A DNA stretch of 64,000 nt. It comes from Massariosphaeria phaeospora. Lineage: Eukaryota; Ascomycota; Dothideomycetes; Pleosporales. Shown here one piece after another: positions 21,685 to 30,413 of the stretch (its first letter is position 1; each line of letters starts with the position of its first letter). The notes below the pieces were generated by a model, which saw only the letters and a program-made list of their open reading frames with translations, searched no databases and was not told where the DNA came from. Made by a program: the position numbers and the translations under genes. The DNA is taken from the NCBI GenBank assembly GCA_011032825.1, contig JAADJZ010000014.1:248001-312000 (forward strand). The letters are read 5' to 3'.

Positions 21685-23530
21685 ATGCTTGCCACTGTCG
21701 TCGCTGTGCTTGCAGCCATCTACTTCGGCCTGCGCCAGCTCCTCTGGGCCACGCAAGATGCACGGGAGCCGCCAGCGATCGAAACCGCGCTTCCCTTCAT
21801 CTCCCCGATATTGGGTGTCTTGCGATGGGGGAAGGATTACACGGTGCAGCTGAGGTATGCTTTCTGCGCTATCTTGGACGCAGAAGAAGCTGCAGGGCAA
21901 GCACCTGCATATCGGCGACCACGTGATCGATGTACATTTTCGACTTCTAGAGCTTCTGCATTCTCCGAAGGCTGCTTTAAAGTCTCTCTACATGCGAAAG
22001 TCTTGTTCATCTGCTAACATGACCCCCAAGAGACCGGACTCGCGCCCCAATAACTACCCTCCGCCTCCCCGGCTTCCGCCTTTACTTGATCAACTCCCCG
22101 CAACTCGTCGCCGCCGTGCAGCGCCAAACTAAGCTTCTCACCTTTCAAGCTATGCAAGACAGCTTCGCGCGCTTGATCTGCGAGCTCTCGCCCACCGCCA
22201 TCGCAGCCCAGGACCGCACTACAACGACATGGATGAACGGTACCACGCAAAGTCCCTCGCATATCATATATAAAGCATTGCTGCCGGGGAAACATCTGGA
22301 TGACATGAACCGCGTCATGGTGGAGATGCTGTTGCAGAGGGTAGATAGCTTGGTCGGCAGTGGGGAGGGGTATACGGGTGGTCTGTTTGAGTGGCTGAAG
22401 AGAGAGATCACGGTTGCGACGACAGAGGGTATATATGGGCCTGGAAATCCGTATCGAGATGCGAAAGTGCGAGATGCGTACTGGTAAGCCGTCTCTGCAC
22501 ACACAAGTCACGCTGTTAACAATCTAGGACCTACGACTCCGGCGTCCAATTCCTCTGCCTTTCCCCCCAGCTCGCCGTCGCCGCCCAGACAGCCCGCCGC
22601 TTCCTTGCCGCCACCTGGTGCACCTACTACTCCACCTCGCAGCACTTGCGCGGATCGGCCCTCATCCAGCAGCGCCACGCCTGGCTAACCTCCGAAGGCT
22701 TCCCCGCCGCCGACATTGCGGCCCTCGAAGTCGGCAACGGCATCGCCATCCTCAGCAACACCGTCCCGACCGCCTTCTGGCTCGTCTACCACATCTTCTC
22801 GAACCCGGCCATCTATGCAGCCTGCCACGCCGAAGTCGCCGCGCACGTTGTCACTTCGCCCTCCTCCGACCCTTCAGCCCGCACGCGCACTCTCGACATC
22901 TCAGCGTTGAAATCCGCGTGCCCGCTCCTCCTCTCCACCCTCAAAGAAGTCCTGCGCACGTACGCGGTCGGCGTCGGCTTGCGCTACGTTTCGACCGACC
23001 ACCTGCTCGGCGGCATACATCTGCTCAAGCAAGGCGCCACGGTCGTCATGCCGACCGCCGTGCAGCACAGCGACCCGTCGCTCTGGGGCGCCGACGTTGC
23101 GGCCTTCGACTATACGCGCTTCGCGCCCGACGCGGAGACGCAGAAGCAGCGCGCGCGCATCAATCCCATGGCGTTCCGCGCGTTTGGCGGCGGCAGCACC
23201 GCGTGTCCGGGCCGGCACTTTGCGACCACGGAGGTCCTGGTCCTGGTCGCAGTGCTGCTGATGCGGTTTGAGGTGAGGCCGGCGGCGGGCGCACACAAAG
23301 GTTCACAGAGCACGGCCTGGCCCGTTGCGACGATCAAGAAGGCGCGCATGACAAGCGTCATGCCCGGCCCCGACGCCGACGTGCGGGTTGCCATCGCCCA
23401 GAAAGCGGAAGATCGCGGCGTCAAGTGGGTGTGGGAGTTGAGTGCTGGGGCGAAGGGCGTTGTGCTTGCGGCAGAGGATGGGGATGTGGAGATTGAGGGG
23501 AGGGAGGGAGGGAGGGAGGGAGTGATTTGA
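21685..23530 (+). CDS. Cytochrome P450, CYP7/CYP8-like fungal type
   Basis: Three exons: 21685-21854, 22031-22483 and 22528-23530; 542 codons. The 176-bp first intron is long for this window. An N-terminal membrane anchor (MLATVVAVLAAIYFGLRQLL) is followed by the first beta sheet region (TRAPITTLRLPGFRLYLINS). The I-helix reads VGNGIAILSNTVPTAFWLVY, without the usual AGxDT, as in CYP7/CYP8-like proteins. The ExxR motif is LKEVLRTY. The haem loop FGGGSTACPGRHFA carries the ligand Cys. Upstream in-frame Met codons exist, but the anchor places the start at 21685. The function is an ER-bound oxygenase of unknown lipid or metabolite substrate. The last residues (EGREGGREGVI) are encoded by a GGGA microsatellite. 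Confidence 0.88.
23497..23521 (+). repeat. GGGA microsatellite inside P450 3' coding end
   Basis: Six tandem GGGA/GAGG units overlapping the last codons of the P450. Unit-number changes would shift frame at the extreme C-terminus. Confidence 0.85.
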
Positions 23531-24623
23531 GGGTTTGATGATTCGGTTCAGTCGATGCCGATGTGCGTAGTGCACGCCTCGGTCGGGTACGGGAGTATGA
23601 TCTGATCTGATCTGCCATGGGATGGACAGATGGATGGCTGGGGTACCAGATACTGCCACTTACCTACTATCTACTTTCACCGAGATGGTGCTTTAGTGAG
23701 GATCTACCTGCATGTCTACCAGCTAGCTAGGTAGGTATCGGGCAACTATCAGCTTAACTTAGCTCCACCACTACTCAAGCCGAAGAACAGAAACAGAAAC
23801 CTTCCATGGACATCTATGGCTGCTAGGAGATGTTAACAGATTGATGAACTTACACTTACTTGACTTTTCAAGATAAAATAAGATGAGATGGTCATAGTGA
23901 GGATTGGAAGAAGCGCAGTGAGCAGTGAGGAATGGCTTGCGGTACGGTGTAGTGTAGTGGTTTTATATACAGCTTGCGGTGTAGTATGGTATTGCGGGAC
24001 TGAGTTGTTGGCGGATCAGGGGAGGGGCGGGGGTGGCGGTGGGATGGGATAGTAACTGTACTTGGAAGTGTGTATGTGCGTGGAACAGCCAGTAATGCTA
24101 CTTGCCTAGTAGTGCGGTACTATATAGTATGTATACATAGTGTGTTTAGGAGATAGGTAATAGGAGGTAGTACTTGGGGATTTAGGATTCAGAGTTAGGA
24201 TGTTAGTAGAGAGGCATGTAGTGGAGAGGATTAGTTGATTAATTGATACTGCGCTATGCGGCTGTACACTACTGTGAGTCGCTGAATAGACATATATAAT
24301 TTGAATTGAACTGAACTAATATGAACTGAACGAAAGGGTGCCACTTTCGTTCCGTTCCTCCTACCCCCTCTCCCCTCCGTCTCCCTCCCACCCATCTTTG
24401 AGGATGAGGGGTGGGAAAGATGGTGAGGATGCGGATAAGGGGTGGTTGGTTGATAAAGATAGTGGGAATGTGTGAGTGAGTGTGTGCGTGAGTGAGTGTA
24501 TAGGATGGATGAATGGATCGGTTTCGTGCTGCAGAACGACATACCACACATGGCTGGTGATAGAAGCAGCGCAATGCGTTGATCGATCAATCAATCGATA
24601 CTATTCCCAGGCAGGCAGGTACC

Positions 24624-24647
24624 TCCCCCTCCCTCTCTCTCTCTCTG
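24624..24647. repeat. CT dinucleotide run
   Basis: CCCTCCCT followed by about eight CT units. Confidence 0.8.
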
Positions 24648-24677
24648 CACCACATCCATCCTCGCGCATCTCCCTCT

Positions 24678-24690
24678 ACACACACACACA
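24678..24690. repeat. CA dinucleotide run
   Basis: About six CA units, followed by imperfect CCATA and CCACG units to about 24730. Confidence 0.75.
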
Positions 24691-25262
24691 CTCAACTACC
24701 ATACCATACCACGCCACGCCACGCCATGCCATATATCTCATTCGTAAGCAAACTCTACTATATCCATCTGTATCCATACCCATACCATATCCAGCCACAC
24801 ACACGCCTACAACCACATCGTACAAACACGTCAGTCGTCAGTCAGAGTCAGAACAAAAGGAAAGAAAGAAAATACTGCTAAGTCAAGTCATGATGGACAT
24901 TCTGGACTCCAGCCGCGAGCACGAGCTCAAGATAGCTCCTGTATGGTATCTATACGAATAAACATATCCGCCGTAACGGTCGTCATGCCACTCCGCTATG
25001 CCTGCCAAACGCTTCAAGGCTGCTGGCTACTGCGAAGACAGTATAGAAACTCAACTTAACTCAACTCGGAATATTTTGCCAACCAACCAACCGCTTAGCT
25101 CGCAGGGGGGAACAGCTATTTGAGATGGTCGGGGGAATAAGCGGAATGAGCATGAAGGGAGGAGTTTGGTTGGAGTTCTGGAGAAAACGACCTTGCTAGC
25201 CCTGGGCAGGTATTTCTGCAAGTTTATACGGTAGGAGATCCCACAGCAATACAATGGCACCG

Positions 25263-26147
25263 TCATGCCGGCGACACAAGCCCTTTATGTCTCTTCGCAC
25301 ACACGCCGTCTTCCTGGCCCGGCTCTTCCTCCTCCCGCTTCATCGTCGTCGCCCCAATAGCGCCTCCAGGATGATTCCGCTGAAAGACACCCTTCGCCTC
25401 ATCCCCATGCATAGCCGCCGCGACCGTAAGCGCCAGCATATCCCCCACAGCCATAGCGACAGTCGTCGACGTCGTCGGCGCACACACGCCAAACGACGCC
25501 TCCTCCAGCTCATGTATCGGCGCGGGCAGCAGAATGGCATCGGGCCGCTCGGCGAGCAGCGGACACGCCGCGGCGCTCGTGTGCGACGTCATGGCGAGGA
25601 GGGGCGTCGCGTGCGGGATGTGGTCCAGCAGCGCGACCAGCTCGGCCGTCTTGCCCGAGTACGAGATGAAGAGCACGGCGTCGCGCGCGGAGATGTCGCC
25701 CAGGTCGCCGTGCAGCGCGTCGGCCGAGTGCAGGAACGAGCTGGCGATGCCGAGGCTCTTCATCGTTGCTACGGTCTTCTTGCCCACGAGCCCGCTCTTG
25801 CCCACGCCGCAGACGACCAGCTTCCCGCCCGCGGTGTTGACGTCGGTGATGCACTCGACGGCGCGGAGTAGCCCGGCGCGCGCCGTGTGGTCCGACTGGT
25901 ACAGCAGCGTGACCTGCGAGAGGGCGGTTGCGGCTGTCGACAGCACGTTCACCGCGCGGGACAGCAGCTGGGCGCCCTCGGGGTCGCTGCCAGCCAGCGG
26001 GGGGGTGAGCGGCGCCGAGGCACAGAAGCGTTTTCGCTTCGAGGTGAACATGCGGGGCGCGAGGGAGGGGGCGGCGGTTGGACTCGACTCGACGGCTTCG
26101 CGAGGCCTATACATAGTAGGGACGCGCTCTCTTTCTTGCTGTAGCAT
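25263..26147 (-). CDS. SIS-domain sugar-phosphate isomerase, KpsF/GutQ-like (arabinose-5-phosphate isomerase type), no CBS domains
   Basis: Single exon, 294 codons. The SIS fold is clear at ~95-265: KLVVCGVGKSGLVGKKTVAT, SSFLHSADALHGDLGDI, AVLFISYSGKTAEL, then APTTSTTVAMAVGDMLAL and HPGGAIG. These are the KdsD/KpsF signatures for isomerising ribulose 5-phosphate to arabinose 5-phosphate in bacterial Kdo synthesis. Unlike the bacterial enzymes, the paired CBS domains are absent and the protein ends in a charged tail (KREEEEPGQED). Fungi do not make lipopolysaccharide, so the physiological sugar phosphate is unknown. Residues 1-50 are poorly structured, and Met12 or Met33 could be the real start. 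Confidence 0.85.
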   Translation of the reverse strand: MLQQERERVPTMYRPREAVESSPTAAPSLAPRMFTSKRKRFCASAPLTPPLAGSDPEGAQLLSRAVNVLSTAATALSQVTLLYQSDHTARAGLLRAVECITDVNTAGGKLVVCGVGKSGLVGKKTVATMKSLGIASSFLHSADALHGDLGDISARDAVLFISYSGKTAELVALLDHIPHATPLLAMTSHTSAAACPLLAERPDAILLPAPIHELEEASFGVCAPTTSTTVAMAVGDMLALTVAAAMHGDEAKGVFQRNHPGGAIGATTMKREEEEPGQEDGVCAKRHKGLVSPA

Positions 26148-26639
26148 CTCCGATCAGCTATCTATGTAAGCCGATCTCAACAGGCTGCGGCGGTCCAGAA
26201 CGCGGCGCGCTGGGTCGCGGGCGGTGGAGTCGGGGCGTGTCGGGGAGGCAAAGCGCGGATCAGCGTGTCCGTTGACGTGTGCTACCGCGGTATGGATATG
26301 GACGAGACGGGCGGTCAGGACGGGTGACAGGCGTCGAGCGAGAGCAGGAAGACGAGCATATTAATAATGTAACGGCCAACATGGCTGCGGTGGCCCTCCC
26401 TCGTGGCGGGCGCGCAACGACAAGGCCGCCGACGGGCGATAAAGAATCGAGATGCGAGATGCGAGATGCGAGATGCCGTCTATGCACGCCAGGCCCAAAG
26501 CAGTTGCCATAGAGTCATCATTCCGGGCCAACCGTCCTGCCCACGCTGCACTACTGTACCACGCCCTCTTAATCTCGCCGACCGAAGCCTCGCGCGGTCG
26601 ATCGCGCCCAGCAGTCGTGCCCCTCACGCATCATCACTA
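26148..26639. other. Intergenic
   Basis: About 490 bp between two minus-strand genes. It contains a GCGAGAT(GC) triplicate at about 26447-26473; no gene seen. Confidence 0.4.
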
Positions 26640-27200
26640 TCACTCACTCGTGCTCGGCGGCTTCAGAGGTGCCGCCTCCGCCTCCGCCCCGGCCTCCTCG
26701 AGCGCCTGTTTCCGCGCGCCCATGGCTACCAGGCCCTTCTGCTCCGCCATGCCCGTCATGCCCAGCTCGCGCCCATACAAGCGCTGGGCCTGCTGGCTAG
26801 CGGTAAGCAGCATCATCCAGCGCAGCGCGGGCATACCGGCCACCAGCTCGCGGCAGCAGCGGACGAGCCACGTGCCGAGCCCGAGCTGGCGGCACTCGTC
26901 GACGACGTAGACGTCGGTCAGGTAGGCGAAGGTCGTGTAGTCGGTGATCAAGCGCGCCAGGCCGACTGCGTGGCGCTCGGGGCCGGAGCCGGAGCTGTTG
27001 GTGTTGATGGTGAGGCGGTAGAGGCCGAGGGTGCACGAGTTGGCGAGCATGGTGGTGATGGCGGTGGGCGACATGGGCGCTGCCCAGGACATGGCTGGGT
27101 TGGCGAAGGCGCGCTGGATGAACGCGTGGGGGAGGTTGCGGGCCGTGGAGATGAGGAAGGTGGTGTCGTTGACGGTGCGGCGCCACTCTTTGGCTTCCAT
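26640..27200 (-). CDS. GNAT-family N-acetyltransferase
   Basis: Single exon, 186 codons. The GNAT core is visible: the beta4 strand and motif A are AYLTDVYVVDECRQLGLGTWLV, residues ~92-113, with the Q/R-x-x-G-x-G/A acetyl-CoA pyrophosphate loop (CRQLGLGT). Motif B follows with MMLLTASQQAQRLYGRELGM, whose Tyr is the usual general acid position. The protein is intracellular and has a short Ala/Glu-rich tail. The acceptor (amine of a small molecule or protein) cannot be deduced. It shares strand with the SIS gene downstream but is 490 bp away, so it is a separate unit. Confidence 0.85.
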   Translation of the reverse strand: MEAKEWRRTVNDTTFLISTARNLPHAFIQRAFANPAMSWAAPMSPTAITTMLANSCTLGLYRLTINTNSSGSGPERHAVGLARLITDYTTFAYLTDVYVVDECRQLGLGTWLVRCCRELVAGMPALRWMMLLTASQQAQRLYGRELGMTGMAEQKGLVAMGARKQALEEAGAEAEAAPLKPPSTSE

Positions 27201-27334
27201 CGGGGCTGAATGTGGTGAAGTATGTGGTATGTATATATGTATATATGTATGGTGGAGTAGCAGATGTTGACCGAGCCGAGTTCAGCTCCAGTCTCCCCAA
27301 GAGATAGCTATCTCCAACAATCTCACCGCACTAG

Positions 27335-27373
27335 GCATCAATTGACGTGCATCAATTGACATGCGTCAATTAC
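27335..27373. repeat. 14-bp tandem repeat with CAATTG core
   Basis: Two near-identical units GCATCAATTGACGT / GCATCAATTGACAT plus a partial third (GCGTCAATTACG), about 135 bp upstream of the GNAT ATG. Each unit contains the palindrome CAATTG, so it could be a transcription-factor array. Confidence 0.75.
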
Positions 27374-27654
27374 GCAGGGTGCCCGCCATCTCGTAAGCAC
27401 GTGTGAATTGCCGGCTGGGCTGAGCTTCCCCATACTCGCGCCCCTCACCGTTCCGACCCTCGGAAGCCCCATTCCGAGCCCAAACGAGACGACCAAAAGG
27501 CTTAGTCAGCCACTTGCCACTCACTACCACCATACTCTGCCTCGTCTCGTCCCGTAAAAGTAAAGTCAAAGACACGTCTATGATCTTATTCCCAAGACCC
27601 GCGGAGGCGACGTCACACTATCGCAGTCCATTGCTGACCAGTAGGTATTAAATG

Positions 27655-27722
27655 AAGACCATCCTCTTGACAGTATACGACGTTCTAGTAATAGGTGGTC
27701 TACCTTTGGTTTGACGAAGCCG
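27655..27722 (+). repeat. Dispersed repeat, copy A (diverged)
   Basis: CCTCTTGACAGTATACGAC ... AGGTGGTCTACC ... GACGAAGCC matches the order of blocks in copies B (29308) and C (47126), with more mismatches. It lies in the same orientation as B on the other side of the terpene-synthase-like gene. Confidence 0.45.
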
Positions 27723-27841
27723 CGTTGTGGGCAGCCAGCACACCGCGTGATGTCTTCGTACAGTAGGACCTGCGGACCTACCTAGGTAAGAGCATGAGTG
27801 CCAGCATAGGTGCAACAAGGCGAGGAGAAAACGGATAGAAC

Positions 27842-27905
27842 GACTGCCTCCACGCGGCTGCCCCGACGCGGCTGTCCCTACGCACTTGCCCCGACGCGAC
27901 TACCT
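27842..27905. repeat. Imperfect ~16-bp GC-rich tandem repeat
   Basis: Units of the type GCCCCGACGCGGCT occur three to four times (CACGCGGCTGCC, CCGACGCGGCTGTCC, GCCCCGACGCGACT) 60-120 bp upstream of the ATG at 27963. Confidence 0.6.
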
Positions 27906-27962
27906 AGGCACCTATGTCACAGCCTCTCCGCCTCTACTACACCAGACACCCGCATCGTTACC

Positions 27963-29195
27963 ATGGCCGCCCGCACTGGATTGTCCATCCTCACCAGCGA
28001 CCAAGAACAATGGCGCATCCGTCCGATCAATTACGTCCACGACCCTCTCCCAAGGTCCCTACCCATGACCCTCGACATAACCGAGCTGCCCTTTCCAGAC
28101 GCTCAGCCCCAGATCCATAACACCCGCCTTATATGCCCATACCGCGTACTCACCCCAATCCGGGCGGGCCTACCATATTACAGTCGGATTCCCCACGTTC
28201 TCGAATACAAGAACTGGCACGCATCCATCAACGCCTCCAAGAACTTCTTGGAGCTGCTGGCGGCCGACTTAAACGTCGGTGACATGACAACCCGGGCTGG
28301 CATGCGCCTCCGCGACCTGGCAGTACGGGAGCTTGATCAGATGCTGTGCGAAGATCGCTGTATGAGAGCTGCCGCCTACATGTATCCATTCTGCGACGCG
28401 GGCCGGAGACTGGAAATCGTCGCCGTGCTGATGGTCATGGAATGCCTCTTTGACGGTAGCGGTCCTTGACAGTAACTCGAAATGGAACTGACATGAATTA
28501 CAGGCAAAACAGGTCAGCAACTCATTGTAGAGTTCTTGAAGTGTCTCGAAACCGGGGAACCCAGCCCACTGCGTCAGCTTTTTCGCGATATGTTTGCAGA
28601 AATGAAGAGTTTGGATGGCCGGCAGGGAGATGGGGGCGCCCAGATAATCGCCGCACTGAACGGCCCAGCAGACGACGTCAACACGACCGGCGCCGTCCAA
28701 TGCCTCCAAGAGTGGCTCGAGACCCGGCGCAACAGTTATACGGACCGCGTGTTTGCCTACGTCAAGTTCTCGATCGGCTCCACCGTCGACCTGGCCCAGC
28801 CCGATATCAAGATTTTCAAGGAGTGGGCAGCCGACCACCTCACCATGACAAGCGACCTGTACAGCTACCGGAAAGAAAAGGAAGCGTGGTACGCGGAGCA
28901 CGACCAGTCCATGATGCACGGCGTAGAGTGGCTGGACTTGAACGCGGTGACAGTCATGCAATCACTACTCAGTTGGCCGAGGGACGAGGCGGCGCTCCAG
29001 AGTACTGTGTTCCAGGTGATGCAGAGCGAGCAGTACCTTTTCGAAGAGCTGCACTGCCTGTTGGCGAAACCCCCTGTCGATGCAGAGACACGGCGGTATG
29101 TGCGCGCCGTATGGGCGTGCCTAGCGGGGCATACGTTTTACTGCATGACGTCGGAGAGCAATGGTGGGCCTGGCGCAAGAGCTGTGTGGACGTAA
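27963..29195 (+). CDS. Class I terpene synthase-like protein with altered metal-binding motifs
   Basis: Two exons, 27963-28455 and 28504-29195, giving 394 residues. Helical terpene-cyclase features are present: YPFCDAGRRLEIVAVLMVME before the first metal site, LEEW-type segment CLQEWLETRRNSYTDRVFAY and SIGSTVDLA (the R-x-x-IG element). The NSE-like motif is SDLYSYRKE and the C-terminus is VRAVWACLAGHTFYC. The first Asp-rich motif is degenerate (LFDG-K where DDxxD/E is expected) and the NSE Asn is Ser. Functional relatives cyclise prenyl diphosphates, usually farnesyl diphosphate, with three Mg ions. Whether this protein can do so is uncertain. The intron donor could alternatively be GTCCTT, two codons downstream, which adds residues but does not restore DDxxD. 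Confidence 0.75.
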
Positions 29196-29307
29196 ACGGA
29201 CAATTTGAGCCGCAACGAAGACGCATGAGACGATGCTTCCAGTCGAGGAGTGAGCCTGACACATGGAGTGAGCCTGGCATGGCTGCGGTTCGAAGATACC
29301 TAGACTT

Positions 29308-29407
29308 AGGCACTTCTCTTGATAGTATAGGCTTTTCGTAACAGGTAGATAGTCTACCCGTATCTGTACAAAGCCCTCTAGTGTCCAGCATAGTGAGTAA
29401 TGTATAA
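29308..29407 (+). repeat. Dispersed repeat, copy B
   Basis: About 100 bp, 113 bp downstream of the terpene-synthase-like stop. Blocks shared with copy C (47126-47215) in the same order are TTCTCTTGAyAGTATAGG, ACAGGTAGAwAGTsTACC, then AAGCyCT, GCATA and AGGTAAT/GAGTAATGT. Confidence 0.7.
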
Positions 29408-29632
29408 GCAGGGGTCACAAAACAAGTCATGCGAGGTGGGGGATACTTTTAGAGCGAAAAGGCGAGTGACGATATACTGTGCATGGAGGTTGGGGATGCG
29501 AGTCGAAAGAAGCCATGCCGGGTTCCCCGATCCGGCCTTCCGCCGAACCAAGCCAGGGTCCAAGCTCCCATCTCAACATTTTCCATCAACACCACTCACT
29601 TTCCCACAACACCACCACCTCCCCCCCTCAAA

Positions 29633-30413
29633 ATGAACACCATCGCCCCACCCCCCTCGATAAAGCGCCTCCCCCCCACCAAACGCGCCCTCGGCCTCCT
29701 CGTCGGCATCCTCGGCGCCTCTGCCGCGAACCTCTCCCTCGGGTACTTCGCCTTCAGCCTATACACGCGCAAAACCACCTTTCTCCCCTACGACGCCAGC
29801 ACACCGGACCTGCAAACCGCGACCGCGCGCGCACACAACCCCGCGCGCAACCCGCCGGTATGCATCGACCACGCAGTGCGCACGGTGCCGCTGGCGCAGC
29901 TGAAGACGGCCGAGCAAGCGGCGCTCACGCGCGACTTCTGCCGCGGCGTGTGGAGCGGGCTCGGCTACGCGTACCAGCGCCGCTATCTGGAGAAGAAGTA
30001 TCGCGCGTTGCCGGGGAGGCAGGACATGTTGTGGGAGAGGGAGGAGCTGGGGAAGGCGGAGTATGGGGTTGGGACAAGGATTACGGATCACTTTGAGGTG
30101 GTGGAGAGGACGCCGGAGAAGGTACGTCGTGGCGGTGTAGTGGTTTTGGCGGCGTGCTGACTGTGCGTAGATTGTGGTGCGGTGCGGCGACTCGCCGTTG
30201 AATCCGGATCCGCGACCGTCGGATGGCCTGTTCTCCATGGAGGTTTCCACGGACGAGGAGGCGCAGACGGCGACGTTCCATCTCAAGAGCGTGTTTGTGG
30301 ACACGAGTCCCGAGGGCAAGACCGCGGAGCCCATGCCGTGGGCACTCCTGTTTGCGCATCGGCTGTATACGAAGCTGTGGATGGAGACGGCGGTGCGGAA
30401 GCTTCTGAAATAG
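29633..30413 (+). CDS. Membrane-anchored protein of unknown function
   Basis: Two exons, 29633-30121 and 30171-30413; 243 residues. One TM segment lies near the N-terminus (RALGLLVGILGASAANLSLGYFAFSLY, ~18-45), followed by a soluble domain. That domain has CIDHAVRTVPLAQL, CRGVWSGLGYAYQRRYLEKK and, after the intron, IVVRCGDSPL ... LFSMEVSTDEE and PMPWALLFAHRLYTKLWMET. This looks like a conserved ascomycete protein whose soluble part is rich in beta strands (GTRITDHFEVVERTPEKIVV). I do not recognise a named family. The intron (GTACGT...CGTAG) preserves frame exactly. Confidence 0.72.

Larger units (their letters stand above)
23531..25262. other. Intergenic, microsatellite-rich
   Basis: About 1.7 kb between convergent genes. 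It contains GTAGT-type short repeats (23945-24130), GTGAGTGA repeats (24470-24500), CT and CA dinucleotide runs and CCACG/CCATA units (24690-24730). No supported gene. Confidence 0.5.
27201..27962. other. Divergent intergenic region with short repeats
   Basis: About 760 bp between the divergent GNAT and terpene-synthase-like genes. It holds three repeat structures listed separately (27335-27373, 27655-27722, 27842-27905). Confidence 0.5.
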
